DNA of 11,284 nucleotides from Nitrospirota bacterium (GTDB lineage Bacteria > Nitrospirota > Thermodesulfovibrionia > Thermodesulfovibrionales > SM23-35), in assembly GCA_029883145.1 (NCBI GenBank), contig JAOUJR010000029.1, positions 1-11,284 of the forward strand. The letters run 5' to 3'. Each line of letters starts with the position of its first letter. Positions within the stretch are counted from its first letter, which is position 1. The position numbers and the translations under genes were made by a program. Below are positions 1 through 6,910 of this stretch, piece after piece. The notes beneath the pieces were generated by a model, which had not been told where the DNA came from, did not search any database, and saw only the letters and a program-made list of their open reading frames with translations.

Positions 1-1
1 A

Positions 2-97
2 GATTTACCAAGACCAGTTCATGTAAGGTTCATACTCGAAAAGGAAAAAGTAAAATGGCTTATTTTAAAAACTGAAGGACTCCCCTTTAAATATTAA
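2..97 (+). CDS. C-terminal fragment of an unrecognised protein (5' end outside window)
   Basis: One forward frame is open from the window edge to a TAA at 95-97 and gives 31 residues ending in GLPFKY. The peptide alternates hydrophobic and charged residues (for example VRFILEKEKVKWLIL), which suggests the last beta strands of a folded domain and not random sequence. The other two forward frames close early (TAA at 24-26, TGA at 73-75) and read less like protein. The stop lies 5 bp from the stop of the opposing membrane-protein gene, so the two genes converge. Too little is present to name a family. The call rests only on frame openness and composition. Confidence 0.5.
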   Translation, partial: DLPRPVHVRFILEKEKVKWLILKTEGLPFKY

Positions 98-102
98 AAT
101 TT

Positions 103-1215
103 TCATTTAAAAAGTTTCTTGATACTCTCCCCTATGCCTTTAACACCTTTTTCAGCCTCCTTTGTGCCTTCAGCACCCAATATCACTATTGATTCTCCTA
201 TTTTTTTTACAGAGAGGCCGAGTTGTTCTGCCATTGCAATGGCAATTTTATCCATGAAACCTTCTCTTAGGGTGAATTTTGGGTTATCGAGGTCGCCCTC
301 CATAACAAAATTAACGGCAATCTCATTATTGTTCTTTTTAAGAAATGTTATCACTGCAGAGAGGGGTATATTCAGGAATGTTCCGCCTACTCCAGGACGT
401 TTCTCGAATTCAAGTTCTTTGAGTACTGCCTTTCCCGGGGCATTCATCTTTCTCGATGTAACCTTTGCATCCATGTCCAAATCAAGGGTTCCTTTTGTCA
501 CATTAACATCACTCTTTTTCTGATAATAGGGTTTGAATGCTGTTATATCGAGTTTTCTTATCTCGACTTTGCAATCCATATCCCTTGTCTTGGGTTTTAT
601 CTTTCCCTTGCTCTTGAGGATACCGATACTCTGGTTTCCCAAAATGTTTGCTGAAAGGGTATAGGTTGAAAAATTGTCTCCAAGAGGAACAGCAATATCT
701 TTGAATTCAAGCTCTATATCTCTCAATTTTGTCAAAACTGGTGTCTTCGAGACCTTTCTGTCAAGATAATCGAGAGCACCATTCTTTATCTCAATCTTTT
801 TTATCACAATAGGGTGAAGAGGTTTTTCTGCCATTTCTTTAGAGGGCTCTTTTTGTGGAAATGGTGCGATGAGATTGCCTTTATTGTCTGTCTCAAGGAG
901 GATGTACAGGTTTTTGAGGGAGATATTCGAAATAATATATTCTTTTCTGAGAATACCCATGAAACCAGCTTCAAGAATGAGATGGTCTGTTTTAAACACC
1001 TCTTTACCAGCAGGATTCTTGAAACTGATATCAAAGGCTTCAACTTTTCCCCAATGGAGACTTATCTGTTTGACAGAAAAGCCTTTACCGAGCTGGGACT
1101 CAAGTTCATATTTAATAATCTTGTTTGAGTGTTTTATAAGAAAAGCAATTGCTATGACTGAGATAAGGACAACTGCTGCAAGTGATATTAATGTTATCTT
1201 CAGACCTTTTTTCAT
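103..1215 (-). CDS. AsmA-like / DUF748-type inner-membrane-anchored envelope protein
   Basis: The 370-residue protein has a basic N-terminus (MKKGLK) followed by one hydrophobic segment at about residues 7-28, then a long beta-rich domain. This is the usual plan of AsmA/DUF748 proteins, which are anchored in the inner membrane with the bulk in the periplasm. Near the C-terminus is a stretch like the DUF748 signature: NNNEIAVNFVMEGDLDNPKF followed by LREGFM. The tail (about residues 330-370) is Gly/Lys/Glu-rich and may be helical. Family members are linked to outer-membrane biogenesis and lipid transport; the exact role here is inferred. The open frame extends 37 codons further upstream, but that extension runs antisense through the tRNA gene and lacks a Shine-Dalgarno. 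The ATG at 1213-1215, directly before the membrane segment, is therefore chosen. No strong ribosome site is visible there either. The gene is monocistronic and divergent from tRNA-Leu. Confidence 0.75.
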   Translation of the reverse strand: MKKGLKITLISLAAVVLISVIAIAFLIKHSNKIIKYELESQLGKGFSVKQISLHWGKVEAFDISFKNPAGKEVFKTDHLILEAGFMGILRKEYIISNISLKNLYILLETDNKGNLIAPFPQKEPSKEMAEKPLHPIVIKKIEIKNGALDYLDRKVSKTPVLTKLRDIELEFKDIAVPLGDNFSTYTLSANILGNQSIGILKSKGKIKPKTRDMDCKVEIRKLDITAFKPYYQKKSDVNVTKGTLDLDMDAKVTSRKMNAPGKAVLKELEFEKRPGVGGTFLNIPLSAVITFLKKNNNEIAVNFVMEGDLDNPKFTLREGFMDKIAIAMAEQLGLSVKKIGESIVILGAEGTKEAEKGVKGIGESIKKLFK

Positions 1216-1259
1216 TATAAAAAGCTTATCACAATAATGATTTTTTCGAAAGAGGGTCG

Positions 1260-1265
1260 TATAAT
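1260..1265 (+). promoter_or_regulatory. -10 box for tRNA-Leu
   Basis: A perfect TATAAT ends 8 bp before the first base of the mature tRNA, so transcription would start only a few bases ahead of it. No good -35 hexamer sits 16-18 bp upstream; the best candidate (ATGATT at 1237-1242) matches only three bases of the consensus. Confidence 0.6.
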
Positions 1266-1273
1266 AGTGAAGA

Positions 1274-1360
1274 GCCGAAGTGGCGGAACTGGCAGACGCG
1301 CTAGGTTCAGGGTCTAGTGGTCGCAAGGCCGTGCGGGTTCAAATCCCGCCTTCGGCACCA
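1274..1360 (+). tRNA. tRNA-Leu (anticodon CAG)
   Basis: The 87-base sequence folds as a class II (long variable arm) tRNA. The acceptor stem pairs GCCGAAG (1274-1280) with CTTCGGC (1350-1356), followed by discriminator A and an encoded CCA. The anticodon stem pairs CTAGG with TCTAG around the loop TTCAGGG, giving anticodon CAG at 1308-1310, which reads CUG. The variable arm is GGTC-GCAA-GGCC. The T arm is GCGGG, TTCAAAT, CCCGC. All arms are intact. No integrase or duplicated 3' end is visible nearby, so nothing marks it as an attachment site. Confidence 0.97.
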
Positions 1361-1414
1361 TACTTTTTGTAACAATATATAGGGGTTCTATGGATTTAAG
1401 GTTTCTCAGTATTT

Positions 1415-1527
1415 TGTCATTCCTGTGAAAACAGGAATCCAGGAGAATAAGTCACTTGAAACCCTCTGGATTCCGCATCTCGAAGCGAGTCTACGCAAAG
1501 AGTCGCTCCGACAAGTGCGGAATGACA
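1415..1527. repeat. Short palindromic interspersed repeat (REP/MITE-like)
   Basis: This element of about 113 bp is bounded by a 9-bp inverted repeat, TGTCATTCC at 1415-1423 and GGAATGACA at 1519-1527. It contains a perfect 8-bp hairpin with a GAAA loop (ATTCCTGT 1419-1426 with ACAGGAAT 1431-1438). A second inverted pair is GGAATCCAG 1434-1442 with CTGGATTCC 1466-1474. A third, imperfect foldback pairs GCGAGTCT with AGAGTCGC (7 of 8). The GTCATTCC...GGAATCC pattern resembles short repeats that I recall as dispersed in many bacterial genomes. It has no coding capacity and fills the gap between tRNA-Leu and moaC. Other copies in the genome would confirm the call. Confidence 0.6.
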
Positions 1528-1533
1528 GACTCG

Positions 1534-1560
1534 ATATATCGCTGCTCTGCTGCGATATAT
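1534..1560 (+). promoter_or_regulatory. Hairpin in the moaC 5' region
   Basis: ATATATCGC (1534-1542) pairs perfectly with GCGATATAT (1552-1560), and two more pairs (G1544-C1550, C1545-G1549) continue after a T-T mismatch. The hairpin ends 12 bases before the moaC Shine-Dalgarno. It has no U-tract, so it does not look like a terminator. It could affect moaC leader stability, or simply be the edge of the adjacent repeat element. It is not the long, conserved molybdenum-cofactor (moco) riboswitch architecture. Confidence 0.4.
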
Positions 1561-1582
1561 TTAATTTAAAAAAGGAGGATTG

Positions 1583-2059
1583 ATGAAAGGGTTTTCTCAT
1601 CTTGATAAAAAAGGCAAGGCGAAGATGGTGGATGTGAGTGAAAAACCTGCTACTCTCAGAGAGGCTATTGCAAGAGGCTCTGTGTATATGAAGCCCCAAA
1701 CACTTAAACTGATTAAGGAAATGGGAATATCGAAGGGTGATGTCCTTGGTGTTGCAAAGGTTGCAGGTATAATGGCAGCAAAAAAAACAAGTGAACTTAT
1801 ACCAATGTGCCATCCTTTGAATATCACTTCAGTACACATAGGTTTCACTCTTGACCGCAAAAAAAATAAGGTAGATATAGAGGCGCGAATAAGGGTTATA
1901 GGCCAGACAGGAGTCGAGATGGAGGCCCTCACTGCAGTATCCGTTGCTGCATTAACCCTCTATGATATGTGTAAAGCAGTTGATAAGGAGATGACTATTT
2001 CAGAAGTTATGCTTGTGGAGAAACGCGGAGGCAGAAGCGGAGTGTTTAAAAGAAGCTGA
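1583..2059 (+). CDS. moaC: Cyclic pyranopterin monophosphate synthase MoaC
   Basis: MoaC converts the MoaA product (3',8-cyclo-GTP) into cyclic pyranopterin monophosphate, the first stable intermediate of molybdenum/tungsten cofactor synthesis, in the cytosol. The 158-residue length is typical. Family hallmarks are all present: MVDVS near residue 15, K51, the CHPL motif with H77, GVEMEAL (E112, E114), and DMCKAV with D128 and K131, which correspond to the active-site residues of E. coli MoaC. Translation should start at the ATG at 1583, 4 bases after AGGAGG (1573-1578). An in-frame TTG at 1580 is too close to that site. No other mo-genes are in the window, so moaC stands alone. Its stop at 2057-2059 directly abuts the stop of the convergent gene. 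Confidence 0.95.
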   Translation: MKGFSHLDKKGKAKMVDVSEKPATLREAIARGSVYMKPQTLKLIKEMGISKGDVLGVAKVAGIMAAKKTSELIPMCHPLNITSVHIGFTLDRKKNKVDIEARIRVIGQTGVEMEALTAVSVAALTLYDMCKAVDKEMTISEVMLVEKRGGRSGVFKRS

Positions 2060-3505
2060 TTATTTTTTTGTCTGTTCCAGTCCTTCCTTTGCCCTGATAT
2101 TTTCCGGATCGAATTTTATGGCTTTCTTGAACTGGCTAAATGCTCTTTTTTTCATGCCTGCTCTCATATAAATCAGTCCGAGGTTCGCATAGTGCTCTGC
2201 ATTATATGGCTCAAGTGTTATTGCCTGAAGCAATGCTTCTTCAGCATCCTTGAGTCTGTCTGGAATCTTGGATAAAGACAATGAAAGGTAACTCCAGTAT
2301 TTTGGTCTCTTCGGGTCTAATCTGGTTGCATACTTCAAAGAGTCAGAGGCACCCCAAAAATTCCCCTTTTTCAATTCTTCGACTCCCCGCCTGAACTGTT
2401 CTTCTGCGAGTGAAGCATCAAACACTTCTTTTTGTTGATTTTCGTCAGACAGTATATAGTCCGGTTCCTTTTTCTTAGTATCTTTAATCGTGGTATATGC
2501 CTGTGTTATTGCATCGAATATAGTGGTGAGCTTATCTTTGATTTCCGGGTCAGTGGAACTGAAATATCTGTCAGGATGAAATTCTTTCGAGAGTCTGTAA
2601 TAATTTTTTTTAGTGGTCTCCTCGTCTGACCTTTCATTAATTTCGAGAAGTTCATATCTACTGAGCCTGTCGAGATTTGAACATATTTCATCTACTCTTT
2701 TTTTGAATGCCTCTTCCTCTTCTGAAAATGGTTCAAGTATATCATGTAGAGAAACTGTCTCTTCAGCCTCATCTGCTTTTTCTACTCCCTTATCTTTTCC
2801 CTCGAGCATACCTATAGACCATAAGACATAGAGGGTCTTCAGGGCTTCAAATGAACTTATTGATGAATTGTCAATAAGCTTTTTGATTGTCTTTGTGCCA
2901 TCAGTCACGGAGAGCATCTCCTTGTCCTGGGAACTGAGTTCTATATCCTGAAAAAGACTGATCGGATCACTGCTCAATGTGAGAACCATGTCGTTATTCG
3001 GCATCTCATTCCGGATCCTGTTCCAGTTATCTATCCTTTTCACTCCTTCATAAATAAGGTTGCCCATGCTCATTTTCAGGGTGATTACTTCCTGTGTGGG
3101 TATATCTCCTTCCTCAAAATTATATTCAGCATCCTCGATCAGGAAAATACTGTAGATTATTTCCTTTACCTGGCATTTCACGCCCCAGAAGAGGTCTTTT
3201 GGGTCAAGGTATCCAAGCTTAACAAGTATTGCACCCTGCCTTTTCCCTGTCTGTTTGAGGAGTTCTACAGATCGATCATACTGTTCCATAGTAATCTTTC
3301 CAGCCTTGAGAAGCATCTCACCTAACCTGTCATCCTCATAAGTTGATGAGGCAAAGATGGCATCTCCTTTAATCAAAAAAATCTTTTTAGTAAAGGCAGG
3401 AGTTTTAATTATCAGGGTACCTGTTTTTCTGTTTCTGTTTAAATAAATAAGAATCCTGGGAAAGCTGAATTCCTTGAGAGTGCCTTTGAGTGGTATCTCT
3501 GTCAT
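2060..3505 (-). CDS. PATAN/DUF4388 - DnaJ domain - TPR protein
   Basis: The 481-residue soluble protein has several modules. Residues 1-160 resemble the PATAN (DUF4388) domain: [17 protein letters not shown], then GTLIIK, and [14 protein letters not shown]. Residues 170-235 look like a small helical, winged-helix-like region. An acidic linker at about 240-266 is rich in Glu. Residues 282-343 form a J-domain with the HPD motif at 310-312 ([11 protein letters not shown]). Residues 368-470 form about three TPR-like repeats. PATAN domains occur in bacterial signalling proteins, J-domains recruit DnaK, and TPRs bind partners, so a chaperone-adaptor or signalling role is inferred. The ATG overlaps the stop of the AMMECR1 gene (ATGA), indicating translational coupling. 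This is the last gene of the three-gene operon and is convergent with moaC with no spacer. Confidence 0.82.
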   Translation of the reverse strand: MTEIPLKGTLKEFSFPRILIYLNRNRKTGTLIIKTPAFTKKIFLIKGDAIFASSTYEDDRLGEMLLKAGKITMEQYDRSVELLKQTGKRQGAILVKLGYLDPKDLFWGVKCQVKEIIYSIFLIEDAEYNFEEGDIPTQEVITLKMSMGNLIYEGVKRIDNWNRIRNEMPNNDMVLTLSSDPISLFQDIELSSQDKEMLSVTDGTKTIKKLIDNSSISSFEALKTLYVLWSIGMLEGKDKGVEKADEAEETVSLHDILEPFSEEEEAFKKRVDEICSNLDRLSRYELLEINERSDEETTKKNYYRLSKEFHPDRYFSSTDPEIKDKLTTIFDAITQAYTTIKDTKKKEPDYILSDENQQKEVFDASLAEEQFRRGVEELKKGNFWGASDSLKYATRLDPKRPKYWSYLSLSLSKIPDRLKDAEEALLQAITLEPYNAEHYANLGLIYMRAGMKKRAFSQFKKAIKFDPENIRAKEGLEQTKK

Positions 3506-4008
3506 TTATATCGTGTAACCTCAAATCTGAAAATCTCTACCTCTTCCTGAGGTAAAATACCTGCCTTCAATTTCGCTATCCGTAACTGTTCTTCAATGGT
3601 ATCAACTCCTTCAATGTCAGGCAAGAGCAGTCCTTTCCTGTATCCACTTACAATAATTACCCCATATTTTTTTGGATTAAGCTCATCTATTTTATTAACC
3701 TTCTCAGCAGGAGAGAGGACATCAACAGAATAAACTATATCTTCAAGCTCATCTTTTTGTACAGGTGAAAACCTGTAGTCCTGTGTTGCTGCAGCTATCG
3801 CATTCCTTATTATCTCGAGTGCAATATTTTCACATTGTGGCATGTAAGTTCCTATACATCCCCTGAGCTGTCCTTGTTTTTTCAGTGAGACAAAGACCCC
3901 TGCCTTTTGGGCCATTTCAGGTGGAATAGGTTTTGGTGGGTCAATAGTTCTCCCTTCCACAATATATGTCTCTATGGTATTTTTTGCGAGTTCAGCAAGA
4001 GGATGCAT
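3502..4008 (-). CDS. AMMECR1 domain protein
   Basis: The 168-residue protein matches the AMMECR1 family. The invariant-type motif LRGCIG lies at residues 48-53, followed by a helix-rich centre with the YRFSPV segment (78-83). The C-terminal half has [17 protein letters not shown] (about 126-142) and ends in the FEVTRYK tail. The molecular function of AMMECR1 proteins is not settled; in many bacteria and archaea they sit beside Memo-like and radical SAM genes, which are absent here. The ATG directly follows the stop of the polyprenyl synthase gene with no gap. The gene then overlaps the PATAN-DnaJ gene by 4 bp, so all three are probably co-translated. An A/G-rich GAGAGAGAAATAG precedes the start and could serve as a weak ribosome site. 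Confidence 0.9.
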   Translation of the reverse strand: MHPLAELAKNTIETYIVEGRTIDPPKPIPPEMAQKAGVFVSLKKQGQLRGCIGTYMPQCENIALEIIRNAIAAATQDYRFSPVQKDELEDIVYSVDVLSPAEKVNKIDELNPKKYGVIIVSGYRKGLLLPDIEGVDTIEEQLRIAKLKAGILPQEEVEIFRFEVTRYK

Positions 4009-4980
4009 CTATTTCTCTCTCAGAAGTGAATAGTCAGCTACTGTGAACAGAGCTTCCTTTGCAGGTGAATCAGAAAAAAGTGCAAGTTCTTTCTTTGCAT
4101 CTGAAATAATATCTCTTGCCTTGCGAAGAGAAAGCTCTATTGCATTATATTTTTTTAAAAGCTTCAATATTTTTTTAAGGCTGCCTTTTGTAAAGCCACT
4201 CTTTATTATGTTCTTTACCTCTTCTATTTCTATGTCTGATGCGGTTTTCAGAAGGTAAATAAGCGGGAGTGTTATTTTCCCTTCTTTAAGGTCCTTTCCG
4301 AGGCGTTTGCCAAGTTCACTCTCATCTGCGGTGTAGTCAAGTATGTCATCTGCCATCTGAAATGCGACTCCTGTTTTCATCCCGAAATGTGCAAGTGCGC
4401 TCTCCTTATCCTCATGCAGGGAGCCCAGGATTGCTCCTGTCCTGCACGCAGCAGAGATCAGGGCACCAGTCTTTGAAGAGATAATATCAAGATATTCATC
4501 TTCTGTGATATCAGGGTCCCCTGTCTTTATAAGTTGCAGGATTTCACCTTCTGTCATCCTTGTTGTTGCCTCAGAAAGTGTTTCCATGATTTTCTGGCTT
4601 TTATGCATTACCGCGAGTCTCAGGGCATTTGAATAGAGAAAATCACCAACAAGTATGACAACCTGGTTACCCCACATGGAATGAGCAGGAGATTTACCCC
4701 TTCTTATCTCTGCACCATCTATCACATCGTCATGGAGCAGGGATGCAGTATGGATGGATTCAACAATACTTGCAAGGGTGGTACGTGCTTCACCAGTATA
4801 ACCTGCCATCTCTGCGCTCAGAATCAGGAGCAGTGGTCTGATTCTTTTACCGCCGCCTTCAATGAGGTAGTTTCCGATATGAGGTATCTGATAGACTTTG
4901 CTCTTGAAGAGGTCTTTAAGCCTGTCTTCTGTAATCCTCAGTTCTTGCTCATATAATTCAAAAACCTCTTGCAAATCCAT
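4009..4980 (-). CDS. ispB: Long-chain polyprenyl diphosphate synthase (IspB-like)
   Basis: The protein is a trans-isoprenyl diphosphate synthase that extends farnesyl-PP with isopentenyl-PP, most likely to make the side chain of a respiratory quinone. Starting at the ATG at 4978-4980 it has 323 residues, close to the length of E. coli IspB. Motifs numbered from that start are GGGKRIRP (42-49), the first aspartate-rich motif DDVID (84-88) followed by RRGK, and the second motif DDILD (211-215) followed by GKD and KEGK. Residues -5 and -4 before the first Asp are Ala and Ser. Small residues there permit long products, which argues against a farnesyl-PP synthase; exact chain length cannot be read. 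An in-frame TTG at 5014-5016 would add 12 residues but coincides with a TTGACA promoter element and has no Shine-Dalgarno. First gene of the operon with AMMECR1 and PATAN-DnaJ-TPR. Confidence 0.9.
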   Translation of the reverse strand: MDLQEVFELYEQELRITEDRLKDLFKSKVYQIPHIGNYLIEGGGKRIRPLLLILSAEMAGYTGEARTTLASIVESIHTASLLHDDVIDGAEIRRGKSPAHSMWGNQVVILVGDFLYSNALRLAVMHKSQKIMETLSEATTRMTEGEILQLIKTGDPDITEDEYLDIISSKTGALISAACRTGAILGSLHEDKESALAHFGMKTGVAFQMADDILDYTADESELGKRLGKDLKEGKITLPLIYLLKTASDIEIEEVKNIIKSGFTKGSLKKILKLLKKYNAIELSLRKARDIISDAKKELALFSDSPAKEALFTVADYSLLREK

Positions 4981-4986
4981 TTCTGA

Positions 4987-5016
4987 ATGATAGGATAGCT
5001 CCTGTTTTAATGTCAA
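4987..5016 (-). promoter_or_regulatory. Sigma70-type promoter for the polyprenyl synthase operon
   Basis: Read on the minus strand, a perfect TTGACA (5016-5011) is followed after 18 bp by TATCAT (4992-4987). The -10 box ends 6 bp before the ATG at 4980. Transcription would therefore begin at or just before the start codon, giving a leaderless or nearly leaderless mRNA. Base matches to the consensus are seen directly; activity is inferred. Confidence 0.5.
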
Positions 5017-5059
5017 GTGTATTAAGTAAGTAATTTGTTGCGTAAGAGCATGAAACGTC

Positions 5060-5089
5060 TTGACTTAAAGGTTGCAGGAAGGGTATTTT
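5060..5089 (+). promoter_or_regulatory. Probable promoter for the unknown protein-ferredoxin unit
   Basis: TTGACT (5060-5065) is followed after 18 bp by TATTTT (5084-5089), within an AT-rich tract that continues TATTTTATAAATATT. It lies about 70 bp upstream of the first ATG and points away from the divergent polyprenyl synthase promoter, about 45 bp distant. Confidence 0.45.
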
Positions 5090-5157
5090 ATAAATATTTG
5101 AATAAAAACACATGGAGAGTGAGTTGAGGCTTAATCAGTCTTGGCAAAGGAGGGTTT

Positions 5158-5418
5158 ATGAGTTATGCAATCGAGGACTTAAAGAAAAAGTTACTTGAAA
5201 TGTATCCTGAAATTAAAAAACATGATATTTCCATGGGACTTGATTTTAGCGAAGCAAAGAATGCCTATATCATAAAATTTAAGAAAGACGTCCATGAACT
5301 TACCACACATCTTGAGAAAAAAGATGCGGATGACTGCATGAATGGCATCGAATGTGTATATCTCGGCGTTCAAGTTTCCCAGTTTATGAAAAATTTTGAA
5401 ATTATAGAAAAAGAATAA
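5158..5418 (+). CDS. Small conserved-looking protein of unknown function
   Basis: The 86-residue, charged, soluble protein is not recognised. It has no signal peptide or membrane segment. The likely layout is an N-terminal helix (3-21), two strands (about 24-41), a Lys/Asp/Glu-rich helical middle, and a C-terminal strand-helix (VYLGVQVSQFMKNF). Two cysteines are present, C60 and C66. An excellent Shine-Dalgarno AAAGGAGG ends 4 bases before the ATG, so expression looks real and strong. The gene lies 27 bp ahead of the ferredoxin, which has its own strong ribosome site, and both probably share the promoter near 5060. Pairing with ferredoxin, opposite a flavodiiron protein and rubredoxin, suggests a link to redox metabolism, but no function can be assigned from sequence. 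Confidence 0.8.
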   Translation: MSYAIEDLKKKLLEMYPEIKKHDISMGLDFSEAKNAYIIKFKKDVHELTTHLEKKDADDCMNGIECVYLGVQVSQFMKNFEIIEKE

Positions 5419-5445
5419 AAGGTCAAAGACCAGAAGGAGGTATTT

Positions 5446-5637
5446 ATGGCCAAGAAACCTGTAGTAGACTGGGACTTATGTGAAGGTTGCGGCACATGCC
5501 AGGAACTATGCCCTGAAGTATTTGAAGTGAGAGACGATGAAAAGGTATATATCATAGGGCCTGATAAATGTAATACCTGCGACTGTCAGGAAGCTGCTGA
5601 CACATGCCCAACTCAGGCAATAACCTTTGAGGGATAG
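5446..5637 (+). CDS. [4Fe-4S] ferredoxin with extra cysteines
   Basis: This small cytosolic electron carrier has 63 residues. C12-x2-C15-x2-C18 together with C54-P form a standard single [4Fe-4S] site. C22 and C47 match the two cysteines that form a disulfide in Desulfovibrio gigas-type ferredoxins (by remembered alignment of DCxEAxxxCP). Two further cysteines, C42 and C45, make the motif CNTCDC and bring the total to eight. The spacing of the second half (C-x2-C-x-C-x6-CP) is not that of a classical 2[4Fe-4S] ferredoxin, so one cluster is the safer reading. AAGGAGG (5434-5440) lies 5 bases before the ATG. It follows the 86-aa gene in one unit, and the hairpin at 5680-5714 probably ends the transcript. 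The partner enzyme is not identifiable. Confidence 0.93.
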   Translation: MAKKPVVDWDLCEGCGTCQELCPEVFEVRDDEKVYIIGPDKCNTCDCQEAADTCPTQAITFEG

Positions 5638-5679
5638 GTAGAGAAGGTTATCTTATCTGAGCTTACCGGAAAGGGTTTG

Positions 5680-5714
5680 AGGATTCAAGGTCAGAATTGA
5701 AGACCTTGAATCCT
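5680..5714 (+). terminator. Intrinsic terminator between the convergent ferredoxin and flavodiiron genes
   Basis: GGATTCAAGGTC (5681-5692) pairs perfectly with GACCTTGAATCC (5702-5713), and an extra A-T pair extends it outward. The loop is 9 bases. On the + strand the stem is followed by TTTCTATTTCTT, so it fits a terminator for the ferredoxin unit. On the minus strand the following tract is only weakly T-rich. It may still stop transcription from the flavodiiron side, whose gene ends 10 bp away. Confidence 0.75.
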
Positions 5715-5723
5715 TTCTATTTC

Positions 5724-6908
5724 TTAAAAGATTTTGTTTTCTTTATGCTTTTTAAGAATTTCGTCTGCCAATCTCTCCAATGCCTTTAGATCATGCTCCT
5801 GTGGAAATCCCTTGACAATGACAGGTTCAATAACTTCTACCTTAAGATTGGTGAGCACTCCTTTTATATCTTCTATCATTTTCCCGCCCCATCCGTAAGA
5901 ACCAATCACAGAGGCAAATTTCAGCTTTGGCCTTAACGCATTCGCAAGAAATGTTGCATACACAACATTCGGATGTGGACCAACTAACACTGTTGGTGAG
6001 GCGATTACTATGGTGGCAGCATCTACAAGCGCCATAGCTAATTCTCCGATATCAGTTTTTGATAAATTAAATGGTTTTACGATTATCTGTCTTTCTATTA
6101 ACGCATTCATGAAGTGTTCTACCATTTTCCTTGTACTGCCATGCATCGAGATAAATGGGATAACCACCTCGTTCTTCACGTCATCCGAAACCCACTCTTT
6201 ATATGCATTAATAATAAAATCAGGCTTTAAGTAGACCGGTCCATGGCTTGGCGCAACCATTTCAATCTGTAAGCCTTTTATTCTTTCCAGGTGTTTCTTG
6301 ATGCTTGTTCTGAAAGGCATCATTATCTCTGCATAATACCTTTTCGCTGATTCATATACCTTTGTTTCATCAGTTGCAAACACATTGCTTGTTGCAAGAT
6401 GTGAACCTAAGAAATCGCATGTAAATAGAATTTTATCTTCTTTCAGGTACGTAAACATGGTTTCTGGCCAATGGACCCATGGGGCGAAGATGAACTCCAA
6501 TGTTTTGTTTCCCAGAGAAACTGTCTCCGTGTCATTTACAGTTATAAATTTATCCTCAGAAATCAAGAGCAGGTCTATAAGCATATTTTTACATTTAGGA
6601 TTGGTGAGCACCTTCGCATCTGGAAAAAGCTCAAGAATTTTAGGTATTGTCCCTGAATGATCTTGCTCAGCATGATGAGAAATTACGTAGTCAATACTTT
6701 TAATGTCAAGTTTCTCGAGATTACTTAAAAGCTCGTATTCTTTTGTTGGGTCAACAGTATCTATTAACGCTATTTTTTCACTCCCCCTTATTACATAAGA
6801 GTTGTAGCTTGTTCCGTCTGGAAGAGGTATAAGTTCATCAAATAATCTTCTATCCCAGTCTATTGCGCCTACCGAGTAGACATCTGGTTTCATTTCTCTC
6901 ACAGCCAT
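5724..6908 (-). CDS. fprA: Flavodiiron protein (A-type; rubredoxin:oxygen / NO reductase)
   Basis: Flavodiiron proteins reduce O2 to water or NO to N2O in the cytosol of anaerobes, using electrons from rubredoxin. The 394 residues have the two usual domains. The N-terminal beta-lactamase-fold domain (1-245) keeps all expected diiron ligands: H79-x-E81-x-D83-H84, H146 in the VHWPETM motif, D165 in CDFLGSH, and H222 in PSHGPVY. The flavodoxin domain (about 247-394) has the FMN phosphate loop SMHGSTRKM (254-262) and GSYGWGG (336-342). There is no C-terminal rubredoxin or flavin reductase extension, so it is the simple class. AAGGAGGG lies 6 bases before the ATG, inside the end of the rubredoxin gene, whose stop is 2 bp upstream. 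Co-transcription with rubredoxin supports the role. O2 versus NO preference cannot be read from sequence. Confidence 0.95.
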   Translation of the reverse strand: MAVREMKPDVYSVGAIDWDRRLFDELIPLPDGTSYNSYVIRGSEKIALIDTVDPTKEYELLSNLEKLDIKSIDYVISHHAEQDHSGTIPKILELFPDAKVLTNPKCKNMLIDLLLISEDKFITVNDTETVSLGNKTLEFIFAPWVHWPETMFTYLKEDKILFTCDFLGSHLATSNVFATDETKVYESAKRYYAEIMMPFRTSIKKHLERIKGLQIEMVAPSHGPVYLKPDFIINAYKEWVSDDVKNEVVIPFISMHGSTRKMVEHFMNALIERQIIVKPFNLSKTDIGELAMALVDAATIVIASPTVLVGPHPNVVYATFLANALRPKLKFASVIGSYGWGGKMIEDIKGVLTNLKVEVIEPVIVKGFPQEHDLKALERLADEILKKHKENKIF

Positions 6909-6910
6909 AG

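Noticed and set aside
814..1237. Overlapping + strand frames opposite the AsmA-like gene
   Set aside because: They are antisense shadows of a well-supported gene, with no ribosome sites and no recognisable motifs.
1216..1326. A 37-codon N-terminal extension of the AsmA-like protein
   Set aside because: It runs antisense through the whole anticodon half of an intact tRNA-Leu gene, lacks a ribosome site, and the normal membrane-anchor start follows it.
1274..1360. tRNA-Leu as an integration site for a mobile element
   Set aside because: No integrase gene and no duplicated 3' tRNA fragment are visible in the window.
1534..1560. Riboswitch for molybdenum cofactor upstream of moaC
   Set aside because: Only a simple hairpin is present; the known moco RNA is longer and multi-stemmed, and much of the leader is the repeat element.
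1406..1813. A 135-codon minus-strand frame
   Set aside because: It covers the palindromic repeat and the antisense of moaC; the Cys/His/Ser-rich sequence has no domain character.
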